This document shows positions 33,066 to 42,055 of a stretch of 64,000 nt of DNA, in pieces (position 1 is the first letter of the stretch; each line of letters opens with the position of its first letter). Position numbers and translations under genes: made by a program. The DNA is taken from the IMG/VR virus record IMGVR_UViG_3300044971_003665, positions 62,001-126,000 of that record; one strand, written 5' to 3'. Below the pieces are notes generated by a model. That model did no database searches, was not told the origin of the DNA, and was given only the letters and a program-made list of their open reading frames with translations. The stretch is from a virus.

Positions 33066-34208
33066 CTAGATGACGCTGTATTCGATGTCCACGTCCTTCA
33101 CGTCCGTGGTCGCAGTGGATCCGCCGCGGATGGACAGGATGAGCGAGTTGCCGCCGGTGATGACCTCTGCGTCGGAGCGAAGGGTGAGGTTCTGAATGAG
33201 TCCGTCCTCGTCGGTGTCCGCGAGGTTGGTGCTGTCGACCATCTCGTTGACGAGGATGCCATCCAGACCGCCAGCGAGTGTCGCCACGCTCCAGGTCAGG
33301 GTGGACGAGGTGTCCGACACGGTGAGACCGTTGCCGCCTGCGCCGGTGTATGCACCCACGCTGGCCACGAACAGCTGCGTGGTGTCCGAGTTGGTCGTCG
33401 CCGTGAACTGCGTGTGGGCCGCCGCAGCGAAGTAGAGGGTGCCGTGGCCGGCGTCCTTGTTGACCGCGGCCTTGAGGTTGTCGAGGCAGGTGGCAGCAGA
33501 GACGCCGATCTTCACTTCGCCCTCGACGGTCGGGTCGGTGCCGCCGGCGAGCGTGGCCGCGCCGAAGGACGTATGCGTGCCCGCCTCCGTGGTGACGAGA
33601 GCGTTACCAGCGGTGCCAGCGTCCAGAGCCACGAATAGCTGGGTCGTGTTCGTGTTCGTGGTGGCCTCGACTTGCGTGTGGGCCGCCGCGCACTTGTAGT
33701 CCGTGTCAGGAGTCCCGGTGTGGTTGACGGCCGCCTTGAGATTGTCCAGGGCCACCGCAGCGGAGACGCCGATCAACACCTGGCCTTCCGTGGGCGTCAG
33801 GGTCGTCTTGAACGTGTAGGTCTTGTTCCCGATGGTGACAGTGTCACCGTCCGAAGGGGCCGTGCCGTCCGACGTCAGCGTCCCGGATGCTTTCACGAAA
33901 TCCTTCAGGGTGTAGGTCTTGTTGCCCAGCGTGACCGTCTCGCCGTTCGTCGGCGCGGTAGCGTTGCTGGTCAGCGTGACTTGCGCGTCCGTGTCGACGC
34001 TGGTGGTCGCTTCGTTCGCCACCACGGTCGCGCCGTTGGTCAGCACTGAGACCGTCTTGGAGATGATCGAGATGGATTTGATGCGGTAGCGCTTCCCGAC
34101 TTTGGGAAACGTAACGACAAGGTCATCTGCCGTCTTAAAGTCGACGTCGCGGAAGCCTGCGCGGCCGTCGTTGCCGCTGAGATTGGTAGTGGGAACTCGG
34201 ACAGTCAT
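33066..34208 (-). CDS. Repeat-containing virion protein (decoration/fibre-like)
   Basis: 380 residues rich in Thr, Val, Ala and Gly, almost no Cys. A module of about 100 residues recurs: GDTVTIGNKTYTFKTTLTP, then LIGVSAAVALDNLKAAVN and THTQVEATTNTNTTQLFVA; a second, shorter copy has KIGVSAATCLDNLKAAVN and TQFTATTNSDTTQLFVA. This beta module is common in phage head-decoration and tail-fibre proteins. N-terminal FKTADDLVVTFPKVGKRYRI and the C-terminal DVKDVDIEYSVI look like capping strands. The gene is the only leftward structural gene in the region and has its own promoter and terminator, so it is probably expressed late and at high level. Confidence 0.65.
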   Translation of the reverse strand: MTVRVPTTNLSGNDGRAGFRDVDFKTADDLVVTFPKVGKRYRIKSISIISKTVSVLTNGATVVANEATTSVDTDAQVTLTSNATAPTNGETVTLGNKTYTLKDFVKASGTLTSDGTAPSDGDTVTIGNKTYTFKTTLTPTEGQVLIGVSAAVALDNLKAAVNHTGTPDTDYKCAAAHTQVEATTNTNTTQLFVALDAGTAGNALVTTEAGTHTSFGAATLAGGTDPTVEGEVKIGVSAATCLDNLKAAVNKDAGHGTLYFAAAAHTQFTATTNSDTTQLFVASVGAYTGAGGNGLTVSDTSSTLTWSVATLAGGLDGILVNEMVDSTNLADTDEDGLIQNLTLRSDAEVITGGNSLILSIRGGSTATTDVKDVDIEYSVI

Positions 34209-34257
34209 GGTAGTGGGTAGTTGATGGTTTTTGTTGCGTGGGATTTACAGAGGATCA

Positions 34258-34286
34258 AATGTAGGCGAAAACTCTCCGGGGTGCAA
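34258..34286 (-). promoter_or_regulatory. Leftward promoter of the virion repeat protein
   Basis: On the minus strand TTGCAC (34286-34281), 17-bp spacer, TACATT (34263-34258); the start would be near 34251, giving a leader of about 43 nt before ATG 34208. Confidence 0.5.
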
Positions 34287-34312
34287 GACTCATCTCTGTC
34301 GCACAAAACGAA

Positions 34313-34338
34313 AACGCCGGCCCGTGAGGGCCGGCGTT
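34313..34338 (-). terminator. Leftward terminator upstream of virion repeat gene
   Basis: Perfect 11-bp stem 34313-34323/34328-34338. On the minus strand it is followed by TTCGTTTTGTG. It would stop leftward transcripts coming out of the inverted-repeat region before they reach the structural gene promoter, implying leftward transcription from about 34.4-35 kb. Confidence 0.65.
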
Positions 34339-34423
34339 ACGCTGGCTGTTGAGATACAATGCGACGAGCATCTCGACGCGGGAAAAATATCGCAACAGCG
34401 CACAGTGTCAAACACAATCACCT

Positions 34424-34726
34424 ATGATACAGAAAACACCACAGCATGACGCACTCAAATCGAGGAGACTGAAAACCAGACCGGCGTCTGGTTTTCAGCT
34501 GCTGCTCCGAGCGTTGAAAAGCCTCTACTACCGAATCTTCAAACGATACCGACGACTCGAGCTGAGACTCTGCACCTACGAGGAAGCGGACGCGTTGCTG
34601 CGTGCACAAGGCATCCCCGGGAATCCCGACGAGGGGTGGCGCATCGCAATCGAGGAAGGCGGCAGCTACGTCATCGGCGTCGTGTACATGGAACGGCGTG
34701 AGCGAATCTTGATGCGGCTGCCGTAA
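34424..34726 (+). CDS. Small conserved phage protein
   Basis: 100 residues from ATG 34424. Basic N-terminal half with an amphipathic helix, then EEADALLRAQGIPGN and the end VIGVVYMERRERILMRL, a pattern found in small phage proteins with no assigned role. Antisense part of its upstream region overlaps no gene. Lies immediately left of the putative origin region. Confidence 0.55.
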   Translation: MIQKTPQHDALKSRRLKTRPASGFQLLLRALKSLYYRIFKRYRRLELRLCTYEEADALLRAQGIPGNPDEGWRIAIEEGGSYVIGVVYMERRERILMRLP

Positions 34727-34734
34727 TCGTCGAG

Positions 34735-34762
34735 TTGTCCCGATAGTCTAGTCTGCTAAAAT
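34735..34762 (+). promoter_or_regulatory. Promoter reading into the inverted-repeat region
   Basis: TTGTCC (34735-34740), 16-bp spacer, TAAAAT (34757-34762), expected start near 34769. No gene follows for 450 bp; the transcript would enter the large inverted repeat, as expected for an origin primer or activating transcript. Confidence 0.5.
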
Positions 34763-34807
34763 AGCACATCTGGAAAAACCGGGCAGAATACAAAGCCAAT
34801 CTCGAAA

Positions 34808-35067
34808 ACAAAGCCAAAGCCAATCTCGAGATTGCTAGTGCTTTGTACGTGCTTTGATTTGATTAAACAAACAACATCAGGCACTTACGTCAAATCCAAT
34901 CTGGAAAAGACGCTTCTTATATAAGAGGTCCGGAATAAAACGCGCGCGCGTTATATAGAAAAGGCCTTTTCCAGATTGGATTTGACGTAAGTCGTTGACA
35001 CCCGGGTGATTATCAAATCAAAGCACGTACAAAGCACTAGCAATCTCGAGATTGGCTTTGGCTTTGT
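34808..35067. repeat. 260-bp inverted-repeat region, putative replication origin
   Basis: Outer arms 34808-34863 and 35012-35067 are perfect 56-bp inverted copies; inner arms 34883-34909 and 34966-34992 are perfect 27-bp inverted copies. Between outer and inner arms lie 19-bp spacers of unrelated sequence on the two sides. The 56-bp centre contains CTTATATAAG, AACGCGCGCGCGTT and TTATATAG. The arms themselves contain the palindrome CAATCTCGAGATTG and direct GTGCTTTG repeats; extra copies of CAAAGCCAATCTCGA (left, near 34791) and CTTTGTACGTGCT (right, near 35062) extend beyond. Markedly AT-richer than the genome. The 497-bp gap 34727-35223 has no gene. Followed by replication genes including the primase, so an origin is the first guess; a telomere-resolution or recombination site is an alternative. 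Confidence 0.7.
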
Positions 35068-35223
35068 ACGTGCTGCAGCGTTGCGCACACTTCCCGGTCA
35101 ATAAAAATTCGTTCAAGACTTTGAAATAAGCAGTTGACGAGCTTCCGCGGAGAGTCTAACCATACAACGTCGCCCCCGGCTTGGCTGCTGCGGGGCGATC
35201 ACGAATCAACACAATGCGACACT

Positions 35224-37008
35224 ATGCAATCCACCACTGAACCCCGGGCTTCCATGCTCGCAGAGCTGCTGCTCTACCATGCGACGTTGGGGCGCGGCTA
35301 CAGCTCGCCATTTCCGCTGACCCGGGGAATGGTGTTCACGTCAGCGCTGCCCAGCATGGCGCTGGTCAACCTGGCGAACGCGGAGGTCATGTTCAAGCGC
35401 TTCCACGACGACGCCACAGCCGCAGACCGGCGCGCAGTCGAGGCAGCAGAACAGCAGCCGGAACAACTCGCGAGTGCGACCGGCATGAACAAGGCAAAGC
35501 TCAAGGAGCTGAAGGACAAAATTGCGATGCGAGCGCACATCGCGTGGAAGGAGGATCAGACTCAGAAGTCCACGATCATCGAGCTGCTCAAGACGCACTA
35601 CTACGGAGCGTTCACTTACGTCGATCCAGTCGGCGCCCGGCTCGGCGCGCATCTCAGCAATCCGCGGAATCTGGCCGGTGACCTCGGATGGACGACGCTG
35701 ATGGAAGGCACGACCGACGAGACATTCATCCGGGCCGGCGCGACTGGTGGCGCGCTCATCCACTCGCTGACCGGCGTCTGTCCGGCGTTCAACTTCTTCT
35801 GCAGCTGCAAGGAGCAGCATCTGACGACATTGCTGGAGCGGGTGAAGACCACCGCATCCGGACAGGTTGGTATCGGCACGACCATCGTCATTCCCGGACG
35901 CCCCGGCGTCTTCAGCGGCACCAGCGCGGACGTGCTGTATTCGCTGGCACGTCGGGTGTTCGCGCTCGGCGACAAGCCGGAGGAGAAGCGGGTGAAGGTT
36001 CGCTTCGCGGCCGACGCTGCTGCGGGCTGGCGCAAGTTTCTCAACTGGCAGCTGTCGCATCTGCTGGACGTTCCCGAGGTGCCGGCGTGGCAGGTGAAGC
36101 TGGCGGAAACTTCGCCGACGTCGCCGGAGAACGCCATCCTGTTCGCCGCGCGCGCGGCCATGGTCAATTCATTCCTGGAGGCCGCACAGACCAACCGGGA
36201 CGGTCCGTTGCGCGATGTGGAGCTGGACGCGAAGTCGCTGGAGTTTGCGCAGGGGATGGCTCGCTACATTTACCGTATGGCCAGCGGGCAGGCAGGGTTC
36301 GAGAAGCGGATTCTCAACCTCAGGCATCCGCGGGACATCTTCGTGACAGCGCCCCGGCTCACCGTGGCCAAGCGGGCGATGGAGGAAGCGATTGAGAAAT
36401 CCACGCACAGGCGCGTACCGCGCACACAGGTCCGCAGGGACATCCCCGGCGTCACGCTGGCGCTGCTGGACGAGCTGGTGGCGCGCGGCGACCTGGCGGA
36501 GCTGTGCGGCACCGAGGAATGCCAGATGGGCAGGACGACGCGGGCCTACACGTTGCCGAACCGGGCGCCGGCGATCGATCTGCAGGACGCGCTCGACGAG
36601 TTCGAGGAGGCCCGGGCTGACTTCGCGGAGCACCCCGAGGCGTTCCACGACAGCGAAGCCTTGCAGATGATGGTTACGCTGGGGCACAAGGCGGACGCGA
36701 TTTACGCGGTGCATTTCCTGCCAGTCGTGTCGCTCACCCGCATGTCGAAGCTGGAGCGCAGGGTGCTGCCGAAGCTGCTCGACATGTTTCCAGACTCGCT
36801 CCTGCTGCGCGGCGGGGCGGTGGGCATTCCCGAGCCGCCGATTATTGCCGATGACGATGATGCTCCGATCGATAAGGACGGCATCAATCTGTGGGTCAAG
36901 CACAAGCCGAACGGCGAGGATTTCTGCGACTGGAACAGGGCCGGCAAGCTGAAGCTCGCCGCCTACTGGGGACACCTACAAGACGTGCCGGCCGTCGTGC
37001 CGGCGTGA
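35224..37008 (+). CDS. Large hypothetical protein next to the putative origin
   Basis: 594 residues from ATG 35224; the frame is open to 35134 but that part is AT-rich leader with a hairpin (TCGCCCC/GGGGCGA near 35170-35197) and TTGACG near 35132. N-terminal helical region (residues 55-110, charged, coiled-coil-like), a Cys motif FNFFCSCKEQHLTTLLERV near 200, then LNWQLSHLLDVPEVPAWQV and a C-terminal domain with two Asp-rich turns. The helix-rich part around residue 430 (RTQVRRDIPGVTLALLDELV) resembles a winged helix. Its position between the origin-like repeat and the primase suggests an initiator or replication protein, but no initiator family is recognised. Confidence 0.6.
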   Translation: MQSTTEPRASMLAELLLYHATLGRGYSSPFPLTRGMVFTSALPSMALVNLANAEVMFKRFHDDATAADRRAVEAAEQQPEQLASATGMNKAKLKELKDKIAMRAHIAWKEDQTQKSTIIELLKTHYYGAFTYVDPVGARLGAHLSNPRNLAGDLGWTTLMEGTTDETFIRAGATGGALIHSLTGVCPAFNFFCSCKEQHLTTLLERVKTTASGQVGIGTTIVIPGRPGVFSGTSADVLYSLARRVFALGDKPEEKRVKVRFAADAAAGWRKFLNWQLSHLLDVPEVPAWQVKLAETSPTSPENAILFAARAAMVNSFLEAAQTNRDGPLRDVELDAKSLEFAQGMARYIYRMASGQAGFEKRILNLRHPRDIFVTAPRLTVAKRAMEEAIEKSTHRRVPRTQVRRDIPGVTLALLDELVARGDLAELCGTEECQMGRTTRAYTLPNRAPAIDLQDALDEFEEARADFAEHPEAFHDSEALQMMVTLGHKADAIYAVHFLPVVSLTRMSKLERRVLPKLLDMFPDSLLLRGGAVGIPEPPIIADDDDAPIDKDGINLWVKHKPNGEDFCDWNRAGKLKLAAYWGHLQDVPAVVPA

Positions 37009-37018
37009 TAACCACAAC

Positions 37019-38488
37019 ATGAGTAGCGAAATTCACACGAACGACAGCGCGGCGCACGCGCCGGAGGAGGTTCGAAAATGGGCGCAGAGGATCACGGAGT
37101 TGCAAGGGTGCCCCACGGTACTTGCGCGCGAAGTCAGCGGCTACCACCTCTACATCCCGTGTCCGAAGTGCCTGGAGGACCACGGACGGCGCGAGCTGGA
37201 CGATCCGAAATATGCGATCAACCTGAGCGTGCTCGCCGGCCTTGGCGACTTCCGGGACACCACCGCCGGGCAAGCCTGGCGCCCCAGGATGTTCGAGGAA
37301 CGCGAGGAACTGCGGAAGAAGCAGGAATACGGCGCCGGCATCTGCATGCGCACGCGGTCATCGCGGCAACCGCACATGATCCCGCTGGATGACCTGCTGA
37401 ACATGGGAACCGTTTCCGAACGATTCCCCGACATCGCCACGCGCGCAGACATGCGCGGCGGGGCCGTCGCGGACGATATCAAGGAGATGTGGGAGAAGGA
37501 TCCGAAGAGCGGCGAACTGGCCCCTCCGCCGCCCGGCGAGGTGGTGGGGTTGGACACGCTGCCTGCTGAGCATCCGGCAGTCCGGTATCTGGTCAACCGG
37601 CGCTACGACATCAAGGCGCTCGTGCAGCAGTTCGACGTTGGGTTTTGCGTGAAGGAATATCCCTACGGCGAGAAGCAGATATTCTACCGGAAGATGCCAG
37701 GCGGCTGGAAGGACACGCCGCAGCACCGCATCATCTTCAAGGCGACGGTGGACGGCATACCCTTGGGCTGGCAGGCGCGTGTCATCGAGCGGGAGTCCGA
37801 GGATGGCCTCAACCGCTACATGCTGCATCCATACGGCGGCGGCTTCTACCGCGGGTTCGACTTATCGACGATCGCCAGATCGCACAGGGCATCGTTCAAG
37901 TCGGGCGGGCCGGGAGACCAGATGCGGATGGTGCGAGACGAGCAGCGCGGCGGCTACTGGCTGTGCGTCTGGAGCCACACGCACACTCGCGCGAACCCCA
38001 GCGCGGCGTGGCAGCCGATGCCGCCATACGACGAAATCAAGGACGGCACGCTCAAGTTCCGACCGTCGAAGTATCGCACCGCGAAATACTCACAGCGGCA
38101 GCTGATGGGGTGGGACGCGGCGATCGCGCGCGCGAAGAGCGATCCGGACGATCTCAAGTGGGCGGTGCTCACCGAAGGACCACTGGACGGCGGGCGCGGA
38201 GGCCCCGGTGTCCTCCCCGTCACCGGCTCGTCCATCAGCCTGGAGAACGCCGCAAAGGTGGTAAGACACTTTCACCTGGTGTTCTTGGCGTTCGACGACG
38301 ACGTCGCTGGCCGCGAGGCGACGGAGAAGATTGCCAAGCTGTTGCGGTCCACGCAGCACAAGGAGCAGATCATGCTGGCGCTCGCCAAACTGGAACTCCC
38401 AGCAGGGAAGGACCTGGGCGACCTGACGCCAGAAGAATACCAGAGGATCTTTAACCGAGCGCTCAAGCGCTTAAAACGCAGCCTTTAA
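37019..38488 (+). CDS. Toprim DNA primase
   Basis: 489 residues. N-terminal zinc-ribbon half-site (IPCPKCLEDHGRRELD, near residue 50), a linker domain, and a toprim domain with VLTEGPLDGGRGG (catalytic Glu, about residue 384) and LAFDDDVAGREATEKI (DxD-type metal site, about 425). A GW-Q-R segment (IPLGWQARVIE) resembles the catalytic core of DnaG-type phage primases. It makes RNA primers for the family A polymerase. Translationally joined to the next gene by TAATG. Confidence 0.82.
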   Translation: MSSEIHTNDSAAHAPEEVRKWAQRITELQGCPTVLAREVSGYHLYIPCPKCLEDHGRRELDDPKYAINLSVLAGLGDFRDTTAGQAWRPRMFEEREELRKKQEYGAGICMRTRSSRQPHMIPLDDLLNMGTVSERFPDIATRADMRGGAVADDIKEMWEKDPKSGELAPPPPGEVVGLDTLPAEHPAVRYLVNRRYDIKALVQQFDVGFCVKEYPYGEKQIFYRKMPGGWKDTPQHRIIFKATVDGIPLGWQARVIERESEDGLNRYMLHPYGGGFYRGFDLSTIARSHRASFKSGGPGDQMRMVRDEQRGGYWLCVWSHTHTRANPSAAWQPMPPYDEIKDGTLKFRPSKYRTAKYSQRQLMGWDAAIARAKSDPDDLKWAVLTEGPLDGGRGGPGVLPVTGSSISLENAAKVVRHFHLVFLAFDDDVAGREATEKIAKLLRSTQHKEQIMLALAKLELPAGKDLGDLTPEEYQRIFNRALKRLKRSL

Positions 38489-39276
38489 TGTCTACCTACT
38501 CACCATTCAATAAACTCAAGCCTCCGTATCCTGAAGAGCGTCGCACGCTCTTCTTCGGTATCGGCAACGCAAAAATCGAAGGCACTGCCACCTTCTCACT
38601 GCCGGCCGGCTACACATGCCCAGGCGCCGAGAAGTGTCTGGCGTGGTTCGACCGCAAGGAAAAACGACTCGTCGACGGACCGAAGTCAGAGCATCGCTGC
38701 TTCGCCGCCTCGATGGAGGCTTACACACCGACGCTGCGCGCGTCTGTGGATCGCAATCTGGCCATCCTACAGGAGGCGCGCACCACGGAACGGATGACGA
38801 ACATCATCGACCTGTCCCTGCCCGCGGCATGGCTGCACAACGTGCGGGTGCACGTGGACGGGGATTTCTACCACCAGGATTATTTTCTGGCCTGGATGGC
38901 GGCGGCGCGCAGCAACCCGAACCGGTGGTTCTATGCCTACACCAAAAGCCTTCCGATCTGGATCGCCCACCGCAAGAAGGTACCGAAGAACTTCGTGCTG
39001 ACTGCTTCATGGGGAGGAAAGTGGGACAGCCTGATCGAACCGAACAAGCTGCGCAGCGCCCGGATAGTCTTCCACCCGGATGAGGCCGAGCGGCTCGGGC
39101 TGGAGATTGACCACGACGACAGTCACGCGAGGGCGGACGACGGACATGACTTCGCGTTACTTCTTCACGGCGCGCAGAAAGCTGGCTCGACAGGCTCGGA
39201 CGCGATCAAACGGCTCAAGCGGGAGAACGTCCAGTTCTCCTACAACAAGAACAAATCCACTACACTCAAACGATGA
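38488..39276 (+). CDS. GP88-family phage protein
   Basis: 262 residues, start overlapping the primase stop. The motif NAKIEGTATFSLPAGYTCPG near residue 28, then C-rich EKCLAWFDRKEKR and RCFAASMEAY, followed by VRVHVDGDFYHQDYFLAW, is the signature of the Gene product 88 family found in many phages and mobile elements. The biochemical role is not settled. It sits between primase and nucleotide metabolism genes. Confidence 0.8.
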   Translation: MSTYSPFNKLKPPYPEERRTLFFGIGNAKIEGTATFSLPAGYTCPGAEKCLAWFDRKEKRLVDGPKSEHRCFAASMEAYTPTLRASVDRNLAILQEARTTERMTNIIDLSLPAAWLHNVRVHVDGDFYHQDYFLAWMAAARSNPNRWFYAYTKSLPIWIAHRKKVPKNFVLTASWGGKWDSLIEPNKLRSARIVFHPDEAERLGLEIDHDDSHARADDGHDFALLLHGAQKAGSTGSDAIKRLKRENVQFSYNKNKSTTLKR

Positions 39277-39935
39277 ACCCACTCACTATTCCACCCGCAC
39301 ACCTCGACCTGATCGCGCGCCTCTTCAAGGGCGGCGATCAGATCATCACGGGGATCACCGCAGACGCACTCTCGATGCTGCACGCCGCCGTAGGCATCGC
39401 CACCGAAGCGGCGGAACTTGAAAAAGCGGCGATCGGAGTCAGAATGTCCGGCTTCAAGTTGTCGTCGATCTTGCATCCGAAGTTGGATGCCGAAAACATT
39501 ATCGAGGAGCTGGGCGACCATCTGTTCTACGAGGGCGCGTTGCGAATCGCCGCGGGTTTTGTGCAGCTAGGCGATGCCGAGTTGTCAATGCCGGCGTCGT
39601 GGGCGATGCCGTGGGGTCCGCCTTCGTGCCCGTATCCGGATGACGCTCTCTGCAACCTCATCAGCATGCACTCCGTATTGGCGGGCCACATCCTGGACGT
39701 CATCAAGAAGCACGTGTTCTATCGCAAAGATTTGGACCGGGACAAACTCAGGGATCTGCTGCTGCAGGATTGCTGGGTCGTGCGTGAGATGGCGGGGCTG
39801 CTGGAAATCGACGAAGACCGCTTGCGCGAACTCAACATCGTGAAGCTTGAGCGAGGACCGAACGCCCGCTACAAGGATGGGACGTATTCCGACGCCGCAG
39901 CGCAGGCGCGCGCCGACAAAAAGGAGGGCGAGTAA
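39273..39935 (+). CDS. MazG-like nucleotide pyrophosphohydrolase
   Basis: 220 residues, ATGA-coupled. The all-alpha NTP-PPase motifs are GIATEAAELEKAA (ExxE, residues about 43-46) and IIEELGDHLFYEG (ExxD), with a basic end NARYKDGTYSDAAAQ. Such enzymes remove pyrophosphate from (d)NTPs and are used by phages for pool control or host signalling interference. A long insertion of about 60 residues separates the two halves of the helical bundle. A MazZ-type role in base-modified genomes would require purZ elsewhere; none is seen here. Confidence 0.78.
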   Translation: MNPLTIPPAHLDLIARLFKGGDQIITGITADALSMLHAAVGIATEAAELEKAAIGVRMSGFKLSSILHPKLDAENIIEELGDHLFYEGALRIAAGFVQLGDAELSMPASWAMPWGPPSCPYPDDALCNLISMHSVLAGHILDVIKKHVFYRKDLDRDKLRDLLLQDCWVVREMAGLLEIDEDRLRELNIVKLERGPNARYKDGTYSDAAAQARADKKEGE

Positions 39936-41657
39936 ATGGACCTGAGCCTATTCCTGAAACAGACGGCGGAAGACCCGTTCGCCGAGGCGCCGAATCGTCG
40001 CAAACGCATCGAGCGCGCCGAACTCGCAGCCCGGTTGAAATACTACGAGAAGAACACTCCGGGGTTCGAGGGCACGGAAGAACATCTGGATGCTCTCGTG
40101 TCCATCTTCACCGAGCACCGGCACGTTCTGATCACCGGAGGTGCTGGCGTCGGCAAGACGACGTTCGTGAAGGCTGTGGTGATGCCGGAGCTGGATTATC
40201 GCAACATGCATTGGTCAGTCACAGCTACGACCGGCATCGCCGGCAGCCATCTGGACGGCAAGACCATGCACTCGTTCTTCGGGATTGGCCTGGGGCCGGA
40301 CTGGCCGCCGTGCTACCCGAAGAAAATGTGCGAGTTCCTGGCGGACGTGCGGCCAGGCGCCGATGTGCCGCGGGCGGCGGACATGAGCAAGGAGGAGTTG
40401 GACGCGTGGTATGAGATGTTCTACGAGCGCTGGATGACTGATCCGAAGATCAAGCCGTTCATGCGCCACGGCGTGCTGGCGCGGCTGCGCGCTCACGAGG
40501 TGCTGCTGCTCGACGAAGTCTCCATGCTCTCCGGCGCTGCCATGCTCGGCTACCTGGACTTCATGCTGAAGCGTATCCGCGGCAACGAGCAGCCGTTCGG
40601 CGGGCTGCAGATGGTATTCATCGGCGACTTCGCGCAGCTGCCTCCGGTCGAGGAGGGTATGAACGATGAGCGTCCCGACTGGGCATTCCTGGCGCGCGCA
40701 TGGGACGACGCACGCGTGAAACCGATCGCGCTGACGAAGGTGTTTCGGCAGGGCGATCATCGGTTCGTCGAGTTCCTTAATAACATTCGCGTGGGCATCA
40801 CGACGCAGGACGACCGGGCGTATGCGCGAAGGTTTGTGCGCAAGGACATGACGCTGGAGGAGACGCGGTTCTACACGTTTCTGGTGCCGACCAACAAACA
40901 GGCGAAAGCGATCAACGCGCAGGCGCTGGAACACTATCCGGCCCCCACGCAACCACTCGACGCAGAGTTCTGCATCGTGCCCGGGGTGCAACAGATGAAG
41001 GACTGGGAGACCAAGAACGTCGAAGGCGTGAAGGATGAATTGACTAAAGCGTTGCAGCGACGCCTGCTGGACAAGCGGACGTTCGTGCGCATCGGGTATC
41101 CTGTGATGTTCACAGTCAACGACCCCGACGGCAGATTCGTGAACGGCACGCGCGGCTTCGTGCGCGAGATCAACATTTTGCCGCGCGACAGTGAGAGCTA
41201 CGACGAGGACAACATCGTCATCGGTGTCCCAGGGCGCAAGCCGGAGGACGAGGAACGGCTTGTGGCATTATATCGTCACAACTACACGCGAACACGCGAG
41301 CAGGACCCGAGGGAACTAATCGTCGTTCCGCCTTCATGGCGCATGAACATCGACAACCCGAAGCTGCCGCCGGAGATTAGCCTGTATCCGACGGTGCGGC
41401 AGTTCCCGCTCATCCCGGCTACCTCGATCACAATCCACAAATCGCAAGGCCTTTCGATGGACAGCGCGATCCTGGCGCTTTCCCGCGCGTTTGCATCCGG
41501 GCACGTCTACGTAGGACTGTCCCGCTTGCGGTCGCCGGAGGGCTTGATACTCGCCGAGGACGACTTCGTGGCGAAGGTGGACCCGCACGTCATGCGGTAT
41601 TACCGCAGCATCCGCGAGGGCAATGCTGACGCCGAACCGCCGAACATCGTACCGTGA
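39936..41657 (+). CDS. Pif1/Dda-like SF1 helicase
   Basis: 573 residues, starting directly after the previous stop. Motif I LITGGAGVGKTTF (about residue 68), motif II VLLLDEVSML (about 190), motif III GDFAQLPPV, motif V TIHKSQGLSMDSAI and motif VI YVGLSRLRS match the Pif1/RecD2/Dda group, 5'-3' helicases used at forks and in recombination. The insertion of about 50 acidic residues between motifs Ia and II is unusual. Ends before a small spacer with direct TGATCGA repeats. Confidence 0.88.
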   Translation: MDLSLFLKQTAEDPFAEAPNRRKRIERAELAARLKYYEKNTPGFEGTEEHLDALVSIFTEHRHVLITGGAGVGKTTFVKAVVMPELDYRNMHWSVTATTGIAGSHLDGKTMHSFFGIGLGPDWPPCYPKKMCEFLADVRPGADVPRAADMSKEELDAWYEMFYERWMTDPKIKPFMRHGVLARLRAHEVLLLDEVSMLSGAAMLGYLDFMLKRIRGNEQPFGGLQMVFIGDFAQLPPVEEGMNDERPDWAFLARAWDDARVKPIALTKVFRQGDHRFVEFLNNIRVGITTQDDRAYARRFVRKDMTLEETRFYTFLVPTNKQAKAINAQALEHYPAPTQPLDAEFCIVPGVQQMKDWETKNVEGVKDELTKALQRRLLDKRTFVRIGYPVMFTVNDPDGRFVNGTRGFVREINILPRDSESYDEDNIVIGVPGRKPEDEERLVALYRHNYTRTREQDPRELIVVPPSWRMNIDNPKLPPEISLYPTVRQFPLIPATSITIHKSQGLSMDSAILALSRAFASGHVYVGLSRLRSPEGLILAEDDFVAKVDPHVMRYYRSIREGNADAEPPNIVP

Positions 41658-41700
41658 CGCATGATCGATAACAAACTGATCGAATAACAACAAACACACT

Positions 41701-41961
41701 ATGAGCACATCTATACACGCCGCTGTCGAAAGAGCGGCAAACGAAGGACTGCGAATCGACAAGATGGATATGCGCGGGCGGACCAAGCTCGCGGATATTC
41801 TAATTAACAATGCATCGAGCGTAGACCCTTCTGCGCTGGGTAACTCTATACGTGCGCTGGCCTTGGCGGTCGGCGGACGCAAAGCAGCGGCGCACGTGCA
41901 CAAGCACGCTGCTTCGCTGACGATCGAAGTCTTCAGCGCGCCGGCTGTCTCCGGCCAATAA
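41701..41961 (+). CDS. Small hypothetical protein
   Basis: 86 residues, helical, moderately basic (ERAANEGLRIDKMDMRGRTK). No family recognised. Followed five bases later by the remnant at 41966. Confidence 0.5.
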   Translation: MSTSIHAAVERAANEGLRIDKMDMRGRTKLADILINNASSVDPSALGNSIRALALAVGGRKAAAHVHKHAASLTIEVFSAPAVSGQ

Positions 41962-41965
41962 TCAC

Positions 41966-42055
41966 ATGAACTCAGACTACAAATACACAATCCTCGGCTA
42001 CGACCGGAGCTCGATGAGTTAGGAATCCCCTACGAATAACAACGACTGAAACCAT
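41966..42055 (+). pseudogene. Chimeric gene remnant duplicating the start of the gene at 42319
   Basis: The first 43 bases (41966-42008) are identical to 42319-42361 except for one base, giving the same N-terminus NSDxKYTILGYDR, but the frame stops at 42020-42022. In another frame the following bases read ELDELGIPYE and a stop, like the C-terminus of an unrelated gene. It looks like a deletion joining the 5' end of one gene copy to the 3' end of another. Confidence 0.55.

Noticed and set aside
34938-34951. CG-alternating palindrome as a protelomerase target on its own
   Set aside because: Resembles the centre of known telomere sites only superficially; no protelomerase gene is in the window, so it is only mentioned as an alternative to an origin.
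39273-39935. MazZ-type enzyme of 2-aminoadenine genomes
   Set aside because: Would need purZ/datZ partners, which are not in the window; the protein is annotated as a generic MazG-like enzyme.
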